DNA of 64,000 bases from DATFMP01 sp035266845 (GTDB lineage: Bacteria; SAR324; JACQKK01), in the NCBI GenBank assembly GCA_035266845.1, contig DATFMP010000059.1, positions 1 through 64,000 on the forward strand, in the 5' to 3' direction. The position numbers were made by a program, and so were the translations under genes. This document shows, piece by piece, positions 41,982-50,790 of this stretch. Each line of letters opens with the position of its first letter. Position 1 is the stretch's first letter. A model generated the notes under the pieces. That model was not told the origin of the DNA. It did not search any database and saw nothing but the letters and a program-made list of their open reading frames with translations.

Positions 41982-44396
41982 ATGAGGCGCTGCACGCTGC
42001 GCACCAGCGCGGGCGGCAAAATCCTCGCGCGCAAGCTCGATCCAGGCGTGTTCGTGGTGGAGGTGCCGGGGACCGGCCGCAAGATCAACCTGGGCCAGCC
42101 CCCGGACGTCATCAAGCGCATGCAGCAGGTGGGCTACGCCGGCGCCGACGGCGTGACCACGTTCGTCTTGGTGGATTCCAAGCTGCAGGGGGATTCCATC
42201 AGTTGGTGCCTGTGCGAGTTCCCCATCCTGTACGCCCTGTACTTCATCATGGTGGAGGCCAACGGCCGCACGGTGCCCGCCTTCTATGCGGGCCGGCGCC
42301 CCATGCTGGTGGGGCTGCGCAGCGACGTGCAGAAGTCCATGGCCATGATCAAGTACGGCAACTACGGCATGGACGACATCGGCGAGATCGACGCCATGGA
42401 CATCCCTGGCCCCACCAAAGAGGCGCTGCGCAAGGAGATTTTGGGGCTGGCGGTGGACAACGTCATCAAGGACAGCGAGGCGTTCATCGAGCCGGTGTAT
42501 CTGGAGCCCAGCCCGCGCTCCGAAGCCGAGTTCAGCGAGATCGGCGATGGCATCCGCATGGGCCACGTGGGGCACAACACCTATCGCTTTCTCTATGGCG
42601 GGGACGAGCTGGACGTGGACGTGACGCTGCTGCCCCACGAGAATTTCCGCTCGCCTGTGGAGTACAAGCACCTCAAGTTCCCTGTGATGAACTTCGGCAT
42701 CTGGCACACGGGGGAATACGACGGGATGGACCCCTACTACAGTTGCGCCCATACCTCGCTGATCCACAAGTATGAGCCGATCCTGATCGACTATCCGTCC
42801 AACATGACGGACATCATCAACCACAACGGCCTGTCCAAGCAATCCATCAACACCGTGTTCGTCACGCACAACCACGACGACCACGTGGGGGCCATGGTGG
42901 AGCTGTTCCGCCGCTCGCAGCACTGCAACGTCATCACCACCGAGCCCGTGCGCTACTCGCTGGTGAAGAAGCTCGCTGCGTTGGTGGATCTGCCCGAGCG
43001 CGTCGTGACCGAGAGCTTCCGCTGGACGATCCTGCCGTTCCGCAGCGATAACCCGTACCAGACCGAGACGATCAACTTCGACGGCCTGCACGTCACGGGG
43101 CACCTGAGCTGCCACAGCGTCCCCACGACCATCTACACCGTCCGGGTGAACCACGACGGCTACGAGTTCACCTATGGCCACTTTCTGGACATCGTGGCCT
43201 TCCAGCGCATGCAGAAGATGGTGGAAGACGGCTGGATGCCGGAGAAACACCTGGAGCACCTGCACACGGTGATCCGCAAGACGCCCTACAACCTGCTCAA
43301 GTACGATGCGGGCTGCATCAACGACGCCGGCCTGCCGTTCACGGTGCACGGGCAGTGGCAGGACCTGAAGGGCGCGGCCACGGACCGCGGCTTCCGGGTG
43401 TTCACCCACGCCACCAAGGACTTTCTCGATCCGGCCTACGAGAACGAGGGGCGCTTCGTCAGCGTGGGCGATCTGGACTCCACCCTGCGCGATACCAACG
43501 GCCGGCTGGTGCGGCTGGGCGGGGACAAGACGGCGGTGACGGCCTTCTACCACCAGGCCTACCGCGCGGTGATGGAGTACTTCCGCAGCCTGGTGGATGC
43601 GGAGCCGGGCTCGCCCACCGAGCGGCTGATGGAGCACTACGCCACCGCCTTCGCCAACTGCCCCAAGCTGCCCGACCCGAACATCGGCGCGTTCCTCTTC
43701 CAGCAGGGCACGCTCAGCAACGCCGTGATCGTGCTGGTGCGTGGCCGTGCGGAAATTCAGGCGACGGACCCGGACGGCGGAGTCATCTTCAGCTCCACCA
43801 TCGGCGATGGCGAGGTGGTGGGCGACGTGGGTGTGATCGCCTCCCGGCCGCGCATCGCCTCGGTGAAGTCGCTGAACCGGCTGTCCTATCTCACCATTCC
43901 GGACAATTTGTTCCTGGAGGCCATGCAGGCCCTGGGCGTGCTCTACGATGGCTACTTCAAGGAGTTGTTCCAGCGCCGCCTGCTGTTCCAGTCCGCCTGG
44001 GCGATCTCGCGGGACGTCTCAACGATCGTGCTCAACCGCATCGCCAAGGCCGGTCACACGGTGCCGGTCAAGCAGGGCGCGCACCTGTACCGCAAGGGCC
44101 GCAAAGATGGGCGGTTGCTGATCTGCCAGCGCGACGTGGAGCTGACCGTGGGGCGCCGCAAGGAGCGCATCCCGGGGCCCACGGTGGTGGGTGAGTGCGA
44201 GTTCTTCCTCAATGGCGGCGCACCGGTCGAACGCCTGCACTCGGCTACCGCCTGCGAGGACATGGAGGTGCTGGAATTGGACGTGGCGCTGGTGCGCAAT
44301 GTGCCCGTGGTCGTGGACAACCTGCGGCACCTGCTCCTGGAGCGGCGCCGCAGCATTTACCGCGACCTGCCCCAGATCGACCCCACTGCTCCATAG
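41982..44396 (+). CDS. Metallo-beta-lactamase-fold protein with two cyclic-nucleotide-binding domains
   Basis: 804 residues. Residues 1-250 form an uncharacterised N-terminal part. The MBL domain follows, with the metal motif THNHDDH near 295-301 and a second histidine-bearing segment GHLSCHS near 375. A cNMP-binding (Crp-like) domain occupies about 565-650 (FLFQQGTLSNAVIVLVRGRAEI then GEVVGDVGV), and a second lies at about 692-775 (KQGAHLYRKGRKDGRLLICQ, then GPTVVGECEF). The protein is likely a cytoplasmic hydrolase whose activity is sensed through cAMP, cGMP or another ligand. The ATG follows AGGGGGA at 8 bp. The substrate is unknown. Confidence 0.85.
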   Translation: MRRCTLRTSAGGKILARKLDPGVFVVEVPGTGRKINLGQPPDVIKRMQQVGYAGADGVTTFVLVDSKLQGDSISWCLCEFPILYALYFIMVEANGRTVPAFYAGRRPMLVGLRSDVQKSMAMIKYGNYGMDDIGEIDAMDIPGPTKEALRKEILGLAVDNVIKDSEAFIEPVYLEPSPRSEAEFSEIGDGIRMGHVGHNTYRFLYGGDELDVDVTLLPHENFRSPVEYKHLKFPVMNFGIWHTGEYDGMDPYYSCAHTSLIHKYEPILIDYPSNMTDIINHNGLSKQSINTVFVTHNHDDHVGAMVELFRRSQHCNVITTEPVRYSLVKKLAALVDLPERVVTESFRWTILPFRSDNPYQTETINFDGLHVTGHLSCHSVPTTIYTVRVNHDGYEFTYGHFLDIVAFQRMQKMVEDGWMPEKHLEHLHTVIRKTPYNLLKYDAGCINDAGLPFTVHGQWQDLKGAATDRGFRVFTHATKDFLDPAYENEGRFVSVGDLDSTLRDTNGRLVRLGGDKTAVTAFYHQAYRAVMEYFRSLVDAEPGSPTERLMEHYATAFANCPKLPDPNIGAFLFQQGTLSNAVIVLVRGRAEIQATDPDGGVIFSSTIGDGEVVGDVGVIASRPRIASVKSLNRLSYLTIPDNLFLEAMQALGVLYDGYFKELFQRRLLFQSAWAISRDVSTIVLNRIAKAGHTVPVKQGAHLYRKGRKDGRLLICQRDVELTVGRRKERIPGPTVVGECEFFLNGGAPVERLHSATACEDMEVLELDVALVRNVPVVVDNLRHLLLERRRSIYRDLPQIDPTAP

Positions 44397-44516
44397 CCGG
44401 GGGCCAGGCGGGGCCCGGGACGCTCCATTGCCGCATACTCGCAATGCGGATAGAAATGCCGCCGGGGCGGTAGCCCCCCTTCGCTTCGTGTTGATTTCGT
44501 TTTCAGGGACCCTGTA

Positions 44517-45380
44517 ATGACCACGCCCGTCTACAAGCAATACGACCAGATGCAGCTGGACGCGCAGTACAAACTGCGCACCCGCCATCCGGACTTCCAG
44601 ACGTTCTTCGATGCGTACGAGCGGGACAGCGAGCGCGTGCGCGGCGCACTGGAGCACCGCGCGGACGTGCCCTACGGCGATTCACCGCTGCAGCGGCTGG
44701 ACGTCTTCCCGGCACGTCGGCCAGGCTCGCCCGTGCAGGTGTTCATCCACGGCGGCTACTGGCAGGGCATGGACAAGCGCTTCTTCGGCTACCCGGCTGA
44801 GCCGCTGGTGGCCGCCGGCGCCGCGTTCGTCTCGGTGAACTACGACCTGGCTCCCGCCGTGAGCGTGGACCAGATCGTGGCCCAGTGCCGCGCGGCGGTG
44901 GCGTGGTGCCACGCCAATGCGGCCTCCTTCAATGGCGATCCGGAGCGCCTGTACGTCTCTGGTCATTCGGCCGGCGGACACCTGACGCTCATGCTCGTGC
45001 TGGGCGATTGGGCGCCGGAGCAGGGCGAGCCCCAGCGGATCATCCGCGGCGCCTGCGCCATCAGCGGGGTGTTCGACCTGGAGCCGATCCGGCTGTGCTA
45101 TCTGAACGAGGCACTGGGCCTGGATGGCGAGGCGGCCCGCCGCAACAGCCCGCTCTTTCACCTGGGCCGCCACGGCCCGCCGCTGGTCGCCGCGGTGGGC
45201 CACGAGGAGACGGAGGAGTTCCGCCGGCAGAACGGCATGCTGGCCACCGCTTGGCGGGCCCGCGGCCTGGACTGCGAGGAGCTGACTCTGCCCGGTCGCC
45301 ACCACTTCGACATCGTGCAGGAGCTCGGCCGCGCCGAGAGTCCCCTCACCCGCGCCATGCTCGCTCAGATGGGTCTCTGA
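44517..45380 (+). CDS. Alpha/beta hydrolase (kynurenine formamidase/BD-FAE-like)
   Basis: 287-residue hydrolase. The oxyanion motif is HGGYWQGMDK (about 78-87), the nucleophile elbow is VSGHSAGGHLT with Ser about 150, and a late His is in PGRHHFDIVQEL. HGGYW plus GHSAGG is typical of the esterase/kynurenine formamidase group. No tryptophan-catabolism genes are adjacent, so kynurenine is not established. It precedes the ABC transporter genes on the same strand, which may mean it acts on an imported amide or ester. Confidence 0.87.
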   Translation: MTTPVYKQYDQMQLDAQYKLRTRHPDFQTFFDAYERDSERVRGALEHRADVPYGDSPLQRLDVFPARRPGSPVQVFIHGGYWQGMDKRFFGYPAEPLVAAGAAFVSVNYDLAPAVSVDQIVAQCRAAVAWCHANAASFNGDPERLYVSGHSAGGHLTLMLVLGDWAPEQGEPQRIIRGACAISGVFDLEPIRLCYLNEALGLDGEAARRNSPLFHLGRHGPPLVAAVGHEETEEFRRQNGMLATAWRARGLDCEELTLPGRHHFDIVQELGRAESPLTRAMLAQMGL

Positions 45381-45536
45381 TGGCCCATCGCGCCCGCCCA
45401 CACTTCCGCGTTGCCTTTTTGCCCCGGCGATGCCAGACATGTCCATTGGGGAGTTTTTTAGCTACGCCCGGCGGTACCACCGTCGGGTCATCACGTGATG
45501 TGGCGGGAGTCCGCCAAATCTTCGGAGACGACACTG

Positions 45537-47096
45537 ATGAATCGTACATGGACGGGCCTATGCGTGGCCCTGCTGGGAGCGATGCTGATTGCGCTGGCAG
45601 CGCCCGCTGCCCACGCCGCCAAAGACACGCTGGTGATCGCGCTGAACCAGGATCCCGACATCCTCGATCCGACGCTCTCGCGCACCTACGTGGGGCGGAT
45701 CATCTACGCCAACATGTGCGAGAAGCTCTACGACATCGACGCGCACCTGAACATCCACCCGCAGCTCGCCGCGGACTTTCCCCGCTTCAGCAACGGCGGC
45801 AAGGTCGTCACCATCAAGCTGCGCAAGGGCGTGCGCTTCAACGATGGCACCCCCATGGATGCCGCGGCGGTGAAGTTCTCGCTGGATCGCCACCGCACCT
45901 TCCCCGGCTCCAGCCGCAAGAGCGAGCTCAAGCTGATCACCAAGGTGGAAGCGCTGGACCGCTACACCGTGCGCATCGAGCTGAGCAAGCCCTTCACGCC
46001 CATCGTGGGCGCGCTCCTGGATCGCTCCGGCATGCCCGTCTCGCCCAAGCAAGCCCGCAAGCTGGGCGAGAAGTTCGGCACGGATCCCATCTGCGTGGGC
46101 CCCTGGACGTTCTCCAAGCGCGTGCCGCAGGATCGCATCGTGCTCACCAAGTCCAAGTACTACTTCAACCCCAAGGCCGCGCACTTCAAGACGCTGATCT
46201 TCCGCATCATCACCGACGACAGCGTGCGCTTGGCCAACCTGCGCTCGGGCGATATCGACCTGATGCACCTGGTGGCCCCGACGGATGCCAGCTTGCTGAA
46301 GAAGGAAGGCAAGTTCCAGGTGGTGGGCGTGACCGGCCTCGGGTACCAGGGCATCACGATCAACATCCACAACAAGACCGGCAAGCACGAGGCACAGGGC
46401 GATCTGGGCACGCCGTTGGCCAACGACCCCCGAGTGCGCGAGGCATTCGAGCTGAGCATCGATCGCAACGCGCTCAACCAAGTGGCCTGGGACGGGCAAT
46501 ACACGCCGGGCTGCACGCCTCTATCGCCCATCAGCCCGTTCTTCGACAAGTCGCAGAAATGCCCGGAGCGTAACGTGGCCAAGGCCAAGCAGCTTCTGGC
46601 CGATGCCGGGGTGCAAACGCCCTACAAGTTCGAGCTGATGACCGTGAACAACCCGCAGCAGCAGCGCGTGGCCGAGACCATCCAGTCCATGGCGCGCGAG
46701 GCGGGCTTCGATATCTCGCTGCGGCCCTCGGAGTTTGCGTCCAGCCTGAAGGACGCCGACGCGGGCAAGTTCCAGGCGTTTCTCATCGGCTGGAGCGGCC
46801 GCGTGGATCCCGACGCGAACATCTACCAGTTCAACAGTTGCGGCGGCAGCCTGAACGAGTCCAACGTCTGCGACAAATCCATTGACGCGCTGCTGGACAA
46901 GGCCCGCGAGGTGAGCAACTTCAAGGAACGCAAGAAGCTCTACTCCGAAGCCATCCAGGCCATCGCCGGCAAGCGGCGCAACATCATCTATCTGTACCAT
47001 CTGAACTACATCGTGGCCTTTCCGAAGCACCTCAAGGGCTACAAGGCAACGGCCGATGGTCTGATCCGGCTCAAGGGCGTTTCCTGGCAGGGCTGA
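45537..47096 (+). CDS. ABC transporter substrate-binding protein, family 5 (peptide/nickel type)
   Basis: 519-residue periplasmic binding protein with a signal peptide (hydrophobic core about 7-22, cleavage near AAHAA). Family SBP_bac_5 signatures include TLVIALNQDPDILDPTLSR and the repeat domain VRFNDGTPMDAAAVKFSLDRH. A GGAGA ribosome-binding site lies 11 bp upstream of the ATG at 45537. It is encoded ahead of two DppB/DppC-like permeases and an amidase, so it may bind a peptide or amide. A strong hairpin lies between it and the permeases. Confidence 0.93.
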   Translation: MNRTWTGLCVALLGAMLIALAAPAAHAAKDTLVIALNQDPDILDPTLSRTYVGRIIYANMCEKLYDIDAHLNIHPQLAADFPRFSNGGKVVTIKLRKGVRFNDGTPMDAAAVKFSLDRHRTFPGSSRKSELKLITKVEALDRYTVRIELSKPFTPIVGALLDRSGMPVSPKQARKLGEKFGTDPICVGPWTFSKRVPQDRIVLTKSKYYFNPKAAHFKTLIFRIITDDSVRLANLRSGDIDLMHLVAPTDASLLKKEGKFQVVGVTGLGYQGITINIHNKTGKHEAQGDLGTPLANDPRVREAFELSIDRNALNQVAWDGQYTPGCTPLSPISPFFDKSQKCPERNVAKAKQLLADAGVQTPYKFELMTVNNPQQQRVAETIQSMAREAGFDISLRPSEFASSLKDADAGKFQAFLIGWSGRVDPDANIYQFNSCGGSLNESNVCDKSIDALLDKAREVSNFKERKKLYSEAIQAIAGKRRNIIYLYHLNYIVAFPKHLKGYKATADGLIRLKGVSWQG

Positions 47097-47122
47097 GTCC
47101 CGCCGTCGTTCCCGGTCGCGCC

Positions 47123-47152
47123 CCGGGCGCCTCCCCCTAAGGAGGCGCCCGG
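47123..47152 (+). terminator. 12-bp hairpin between binding-protein and permease genes
   Basis: CCGGGCGCCTCC and GGAGGCGCCCGG pair perfectly around a CCCTAA loop, 26 bp after the stop of the binding-protein gene. No T-run follows. In ABC operons such hairpins commonly stabilise the upstream message or partly stop transcription, so the binding protein outnumbers the permeases. Confidence 0.7.
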
Positions 47153-47196
47153 CCCGGCCTGCCCGGTGCCCGCGCCCACCGCGCGGCACTGCCTGC

Positions 47197-48174
47197 GTGC
47201 CGAGCCTTGCCGTGCTTGAGTTCTTCATCCGACGGCTGTTTGTCTCGTCGATCACGCTGTTTCTCATCAGCCTGGTCGTCTTCACCGGATTGCGCCTGAT
47301 TCCCGGCGATCCCGCGCGCACGCTGGCGGGGGAAGATGCCGACGAATCCGGCCTGGCGGAAATTCGCGCGCGGTACGGGCTGGACCAGCCGATCTACGTG
47401 CAATACGTGCGCTGGGCGGCTCTGGCGGTGCGGGGCGACCTGGGGGAGTCTATCCGCACGCGCATCCCCGTCGCGCAGACGGTGCTGCAGAAGCTGCCTA
47501 TCACCATCCAGCTCTCCGGCTACGCGATTCTCGTGGCGATGGTGATCGCAATCCCCTCGGGCATCTTCTCCGCCCTGCGCCGCAACTCCGTGTGGGATTA
47601 TCTGGTGAACGGGCTCTCGCTCTCGGGCCTGTCCATCCCCAACTTCTGGCTGGGCATCCTGCTGATCCTGCTGTTCTCGGTGCGGCTGGGGTGGCTGCCC
47701 GCCTCGGGCTTCGTCTCCCTGTTCGAGCATCCGCTGGAGAACTTGGCACATATGGTAATGCCGGCCTTCGTGCTGGGTACCGGGTTGGCCGCGGTGCTAA
47801 TGCGCCAGACGCGCAACAGCATGATCGAGGTGATGAGCGCGGACTACATCCGCACGGCCTACAGCAAGGGCCTGGCCCGGCGCACGGTGGTGCTGCGACA
47901 CGCCCTGCGCAACGGGCTGATTCCGGTGGTGACCATTCTGGGGCTGCAGTTGGGCACGCTGATGAGCGGCGCCGTGATCACCGAGCAGATATTCGTCGTG
48001 CCCGGCTTCGGTCGGCTCATCGTGGAGGCCGTCTTCACGCGGGATTATCCGCTGGTGCAGGGGGTGATCCTGGTGACAGCCAGCGCGTACGTGCTCGTCA
48101 ATCTGCTGGTCGACCTTTCGTACTCGCTTCTCAACCCCCGCATCCGGGTCCAGGGCCGCACCGGTGATGGTTGA
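47197..48174 (+). CDS. ABC transporter permease, DppB/OppB-like
   Basis: 325-residue inner-membrane permease with six helices. The first helix contains FVSSITLFLISLVVFTGLRL, then the RLIPGDPA motif common to DppB-type permeases; the EAA loop reads DYIRTAYSKGLARRTVVLRHALRNGLIPV (about 225-253). A GTG at 47197 or 47212 is the start, and no ATG is available at the family's usual position. It overlaps the next permease gene by 8-11 bp. It works with the binding protein and the DppC-like partner. Confidence 0.93.
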   Translation: MPSLAVLEFFIRRLFVSSITLFLISLVVFTGLRLIPGDPARTLAGEDADESGLAEIRARYGLDQPIYVQYVRWAALAVRGDLGESIRTRIPVAQTVLQKLPITIQLSGYAILVAMVIAIPSGIFSALRRNSVWDYLVNGLSLSGLSIPNFWLGILLILLFSVRLGWLPASGFVSLFEHPLENLAHMVMPAFVLGTGLAAVLMRQTRNSMIEVMSADYIRTAYSKGLARRTVVLRHALRNGLIPVVTILGLQLGTLMSGAVITEQIFVVPGFGRLIVEAVFTRDYPLVQGVILVTASAYVLVNLLVDLSYSLLNPRIRVQGRTGDG

Positions 48175-49069
48175 ACCGACCCCCCATGGCGTCCCGCCGG
48201 TCAACGCGCCGGAGGATGCGCCCGAAACCTCCGCCCAGCGCCTGCGCAAGCGGTTGCGCCGGTTTGCGCGCCGGCCCATGGCCGTGTTCGGGGCCATCGT
48301 GGTGGTGACCTTCGTCCTGATCGCGCTGGGTGCGCCGTGGATCGCCCCGTACAACCCGATCCAGACGGACTGGAGCGCGATCCGCAAGGCGCCCTCCTCG
48401 GCACACCTCTTCGGCACAGACGAGCTGGGGCGCGACACATACTCGCGGGTGATCTGGGGCACACGCATCTCCATGCAGGCCGGTGTGCTCTCGGTGCTCA
48501 TCGCCATAGCTATCGGCATTCCGCTGGGGCTCGTCTCCGGCTACTACCGGGGCGTGCTGGACCAGCTCATCATGCGCATCACGGATGCTTGGCTGGCGTT
48601 TCCCTTCCTCATCCTGGCCATCGGGCTGATTACGATCCTGGGTCCCTCGCTCATCAACGCCACGCTGGCCATCGGGCTGGGAGTGACGCCCACGTTCATC
48701 CGCCTCACGCGGGGGCTGGCGCTCTCCACACGGGAGGAGGACTACGTGCAGGGCGCACGGGCCATCGGCGCGGGCGACGGGCGCATCATGTTCCGCTACG
48801 TGCTGCCCAATATCTTCAGTCCGATCCTTGTGCAGGCCACCGTGTCCATTCCCACGGCCATCATCGCCGAGGCCATTCTGAGCTTCCTGGGCCTGGGCGT
48901 GCAGCCGCCCCAGCCCAGTTGGGGCACCATGCTCAACTCGGCCCAACAGTTCCTGCAGCAGGCACCCTGGATGGCTTGGTGGCCAGGCGCGGCGATCTTC
49001 GTGCTGGCCCTGGCCTTCAACCTTGCCGGCGACGGCTTGCGCGACGCGCTGGACCCCAAGGACTACTGA
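48167..49069 (+). CDS. ABC transporter permease, DppC/OppC-like
   Basis: 300-residue permease. An N-terminal extension (about 1-35) precedes six helices. Motifs include APYNPIQTDW, HLFGTDELGRDTYSRVIWGTRIS and the EAA loop EEDYVQGARAIGAGDGRIMFRYVLPN. The ATG at 48167 lies inside the end of the dppB-like gene. No ABC ATPase genes (DppD/DppF type) follow; the next genes encode an AtzG-like protein and an amidase, so the ATPases must be elsewhere. Confidence 0.93.
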   Translation: MVEPTPHGVPPVNAPEDAPETSAQRLRKRLRRFARRPMAVFGAIVVVTFVLIALGAPWIAPYNPIQTDWSAIRKAPSSAHLFGTDELGRDTYSRVIWGTRISMQAGVLSVLIAIAIGIPLGLVSGYYRGVLDQLIMRITDAWLAFPFLILAIGLITILGPSLINATLAIGLGVTPTFIRLTRGLALSTREEDYVQGARAIGAGDGRIMFRYVLPNIFSPILVQATVSIPTAIIAEAILSFLGLGVQPPQPSWGTMLNSAQQFLQQAPWMAWWPGAAIFVLALAFNLAGDGLRDALDPKDY

Positions 49070-49096
49070 TGGCACTCCCACCCAGCGAAGGCGACC

Positions 49097-49321
49097 ATGG
49101 CTGAGGCGATCTGGCCGGCGGTCTGGCGGGCTTGGCTGCGGGTCCGCTATGGGGCGGGCCTCGATGCCGAGACCCTGGAAGCGGCCGTGCGCACCTGCGA
49201 GGCCCTGCGCGCCGTGTGGCAGCCGCTGCTGACCGACCGACCTGACAACGCCGAGTTGCCCTTCCCCAACGCGATGCACGCCGACGGAGAGCCCGACGCG
49301 CCGGACGGAGACCCGAAGTGA
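49097..49321 (+). CDS. AtzG-like small amidase partner (possible)
   Basis: 74-residue acidic, mostly helical protein. Its gene overlaps the following amidase start by four bases (GTGA), the arrangement of atzG with atzE, where AtzG is the GatC-like small partner of a 1-carboxybiuret hydrolase. The sequence itself (WRAWLRVRYGAGLDAETLEAAVRT) is only weakly similar to what I know of AtzG/DUF4089, so the call rests on size and position. It starts 27 bp after the permease gene and is part of that operon. Confidence 0.5.
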   Translation: MAEAIWPAVWRAWLRVRYGAGLDAETLEAAVRTCEALRAVWQPLLTDRPDNAELPFPNAMHADGEPDAPDGDPK

Positions 49322-50724
49322 GCGCGGCGGACTGGAGTTGGCTGCCCCTGCACGAAATGGGGCGGCGCCTGCGCGCGGGCGAACTCTCGCCCGTGGCCCT
49401 GGCAGAGCACTGCCTGGAGCGCCTGGAGCGCCTGGGGTCGCGCTATAACGCCGTCGTCACCGTGACCCGCGAGCGCGCACTGGCCGAGGCCCGCCGCGCC
49501 GAAGCGGAGTTGCGCGCTGGACGCGACCGCGGGCCGCTGCACGGCATCCCCTACGGCGCCAAGGACCTGCTGGCCACCGGCGGCGGCATCCCCACCACCT
49601 GGGGCTTCGCGCCCCTGCGCGAGCAGCGCTTCGATGCGGACGCCGCCGTGATCGAGCGGCTGGAGGCGGCCGGCGCCGTGTTGGTGGCCAAGCTGGCCAT
49701 GGTGGAGTTGGCCGGGGGCATGCGCTACGACCAGCCCAACGCCAGCTTCACGGGCCCCGGCATCAACCCGTGGAACCGCGCCGCGTGGTCGGGCGGCTCT
49801 TCCAGCGGCTCCGCCTCGGCCGTGGCCGCCGGCCTGGTGCCCTTCGCCATCGGCACGGAGACCCACGGCTCCATCACGGGGCCCACGGCCATGTGCGGCC
49901 TGACGGGCCTGCGGCCCAGCTTTGGACGGGTCAGCCGCCGCGGCGCCATGGCGCTCTCGTGGACGCTGGACAAGATCGGCCCGCTCTGCCACGGGGCGGA
50001 CGATTGCGGGCTGGTGCTGGAGGCCATCGCCGGGCCCGACCCTGGCGACCCCGCCACGCTGCCCGGCGCGTTCCGGTATGCGCCGGAGGCGCAGCCCGAC
50101 CGGCGCTGGAAGCTGTGCGTGCTGCCGGGCGAGGACGACTCCGACCAGCCCGCCGTGCCGGCCAACTTCCGCGCCGCGCTGGAGGTGCTGCAGACCGCAG
50201 CGGAGATCGAGGAGCGTGCGCTGCCCGAGCACCCGTACCACGAGATCGTGATGACGATCCTCTTCGCCGAGGCAGGCAGCGCCTTCGGCTACCTCGCAGA
50301 AACGGGCGAGGCGGCACAGCTCACGGCGCCGGAAACCCGCACTACGCCCCACGCGCTGGCTTCCATCCCCGCCGCAGCCTACGTGACGGCGTTGCGGCTG
50401 CGGCAGCGGCTGCACCGCGAGCTGACCGACTGGCTGGCGCCCTACGACGCCGTCGTGACCCCCACGCTGAAGAAGGTGGCGCCGCCGCTGGACACGACCT
50501 TCTCCGCCTACTTCGGCGCGCACCGGCGGCTGGTGATCACGGGCGTGGGCAACCTGCTGGGCTGGCCCTGCGTCACGGTGCCCACGGGCTTCGGGGAGCG
50601 CGGGCTGCCCACTTCGCTCCAGTTCGTGGGCCGCCCGGGCAGCGAGGCCACGCTGCTGGCCCTGGCACGGCACTATCAGCAGCAGACGGACTGGCACACG
50701 CGCCACCCGCCCGAAACACAATGA
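49318..50724 (+). CDS. Amidase signature family hydrolase, AtzE/GatA-like
   Basis: 468-residue amidase with triad K82 in IPYGAKDLL, the GGSSSGSA block at 159-166 and nucleophile S185 in GTETHGSITGP. The ETHGS variant differs from the DLGGS/DTGGS of the two amidases at 19-22 kb, so this is a separate branch near AtzE. The start is a GTG overlapping the small upstream gene. As the last gene of the ABC uptake operon, it probably hydrolyses the imported amide or its product in the cytoplasm. The substrate is unknown. Confidence 0.9.
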   Translation: MSAADWSWLPLHEMGRRLRAGELSPVALAEHCLERLERLGSRYNAVVTVTRERALAEARRAEAELRAGRDRGPLHGIPYGAKDLLATGGGIPTTWGFAPLREQRFDADAAVIERLEAAGAVLVAKLAMVELAGGMRYDQPNASFTGPGINPWNRAAWSGGSSSGSASAVAAGLVPFAIGTETHGSITGPTAMCGLTGLRPSFGRVSRRGAMALSWTLDKIGPLCHGADDCGLVLEAIAGPDPGDPATLPGAFRYAPEAQPDRRWKLCVLPGEDDSDQPAVPANFRAALEVLQTAAEIEERALPEHPYHEIVMTILFAEAGSAFGYLAETGEAAQLTAPETRTTPHALASIPAAAYVTALRLRQRLHRELTDWLAPYDAVVTPTLKKVAPPLDTTFSAYFGAHRRLVITGVGNLLGWPCVTVPTGFGERGLPTSLQFVGRPGSEATLLALARHYQQQTDWHTRHPPETQ

Positions 50725-50790
50725 ATGCGCCCCTGCCGGGCCCATTTTTTGCGCTTGTACGGTGGGGCACAACCATGCAGACTGTTGATC

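Noticed and set aside
41587..41985. 132-residue open frame upstream of the MBL/cNMP gene
   Set aside because: Proline/arginine-rich, no hydrophobic or structured segments and no ribosome-binding site; it also spans an inverted repeat.
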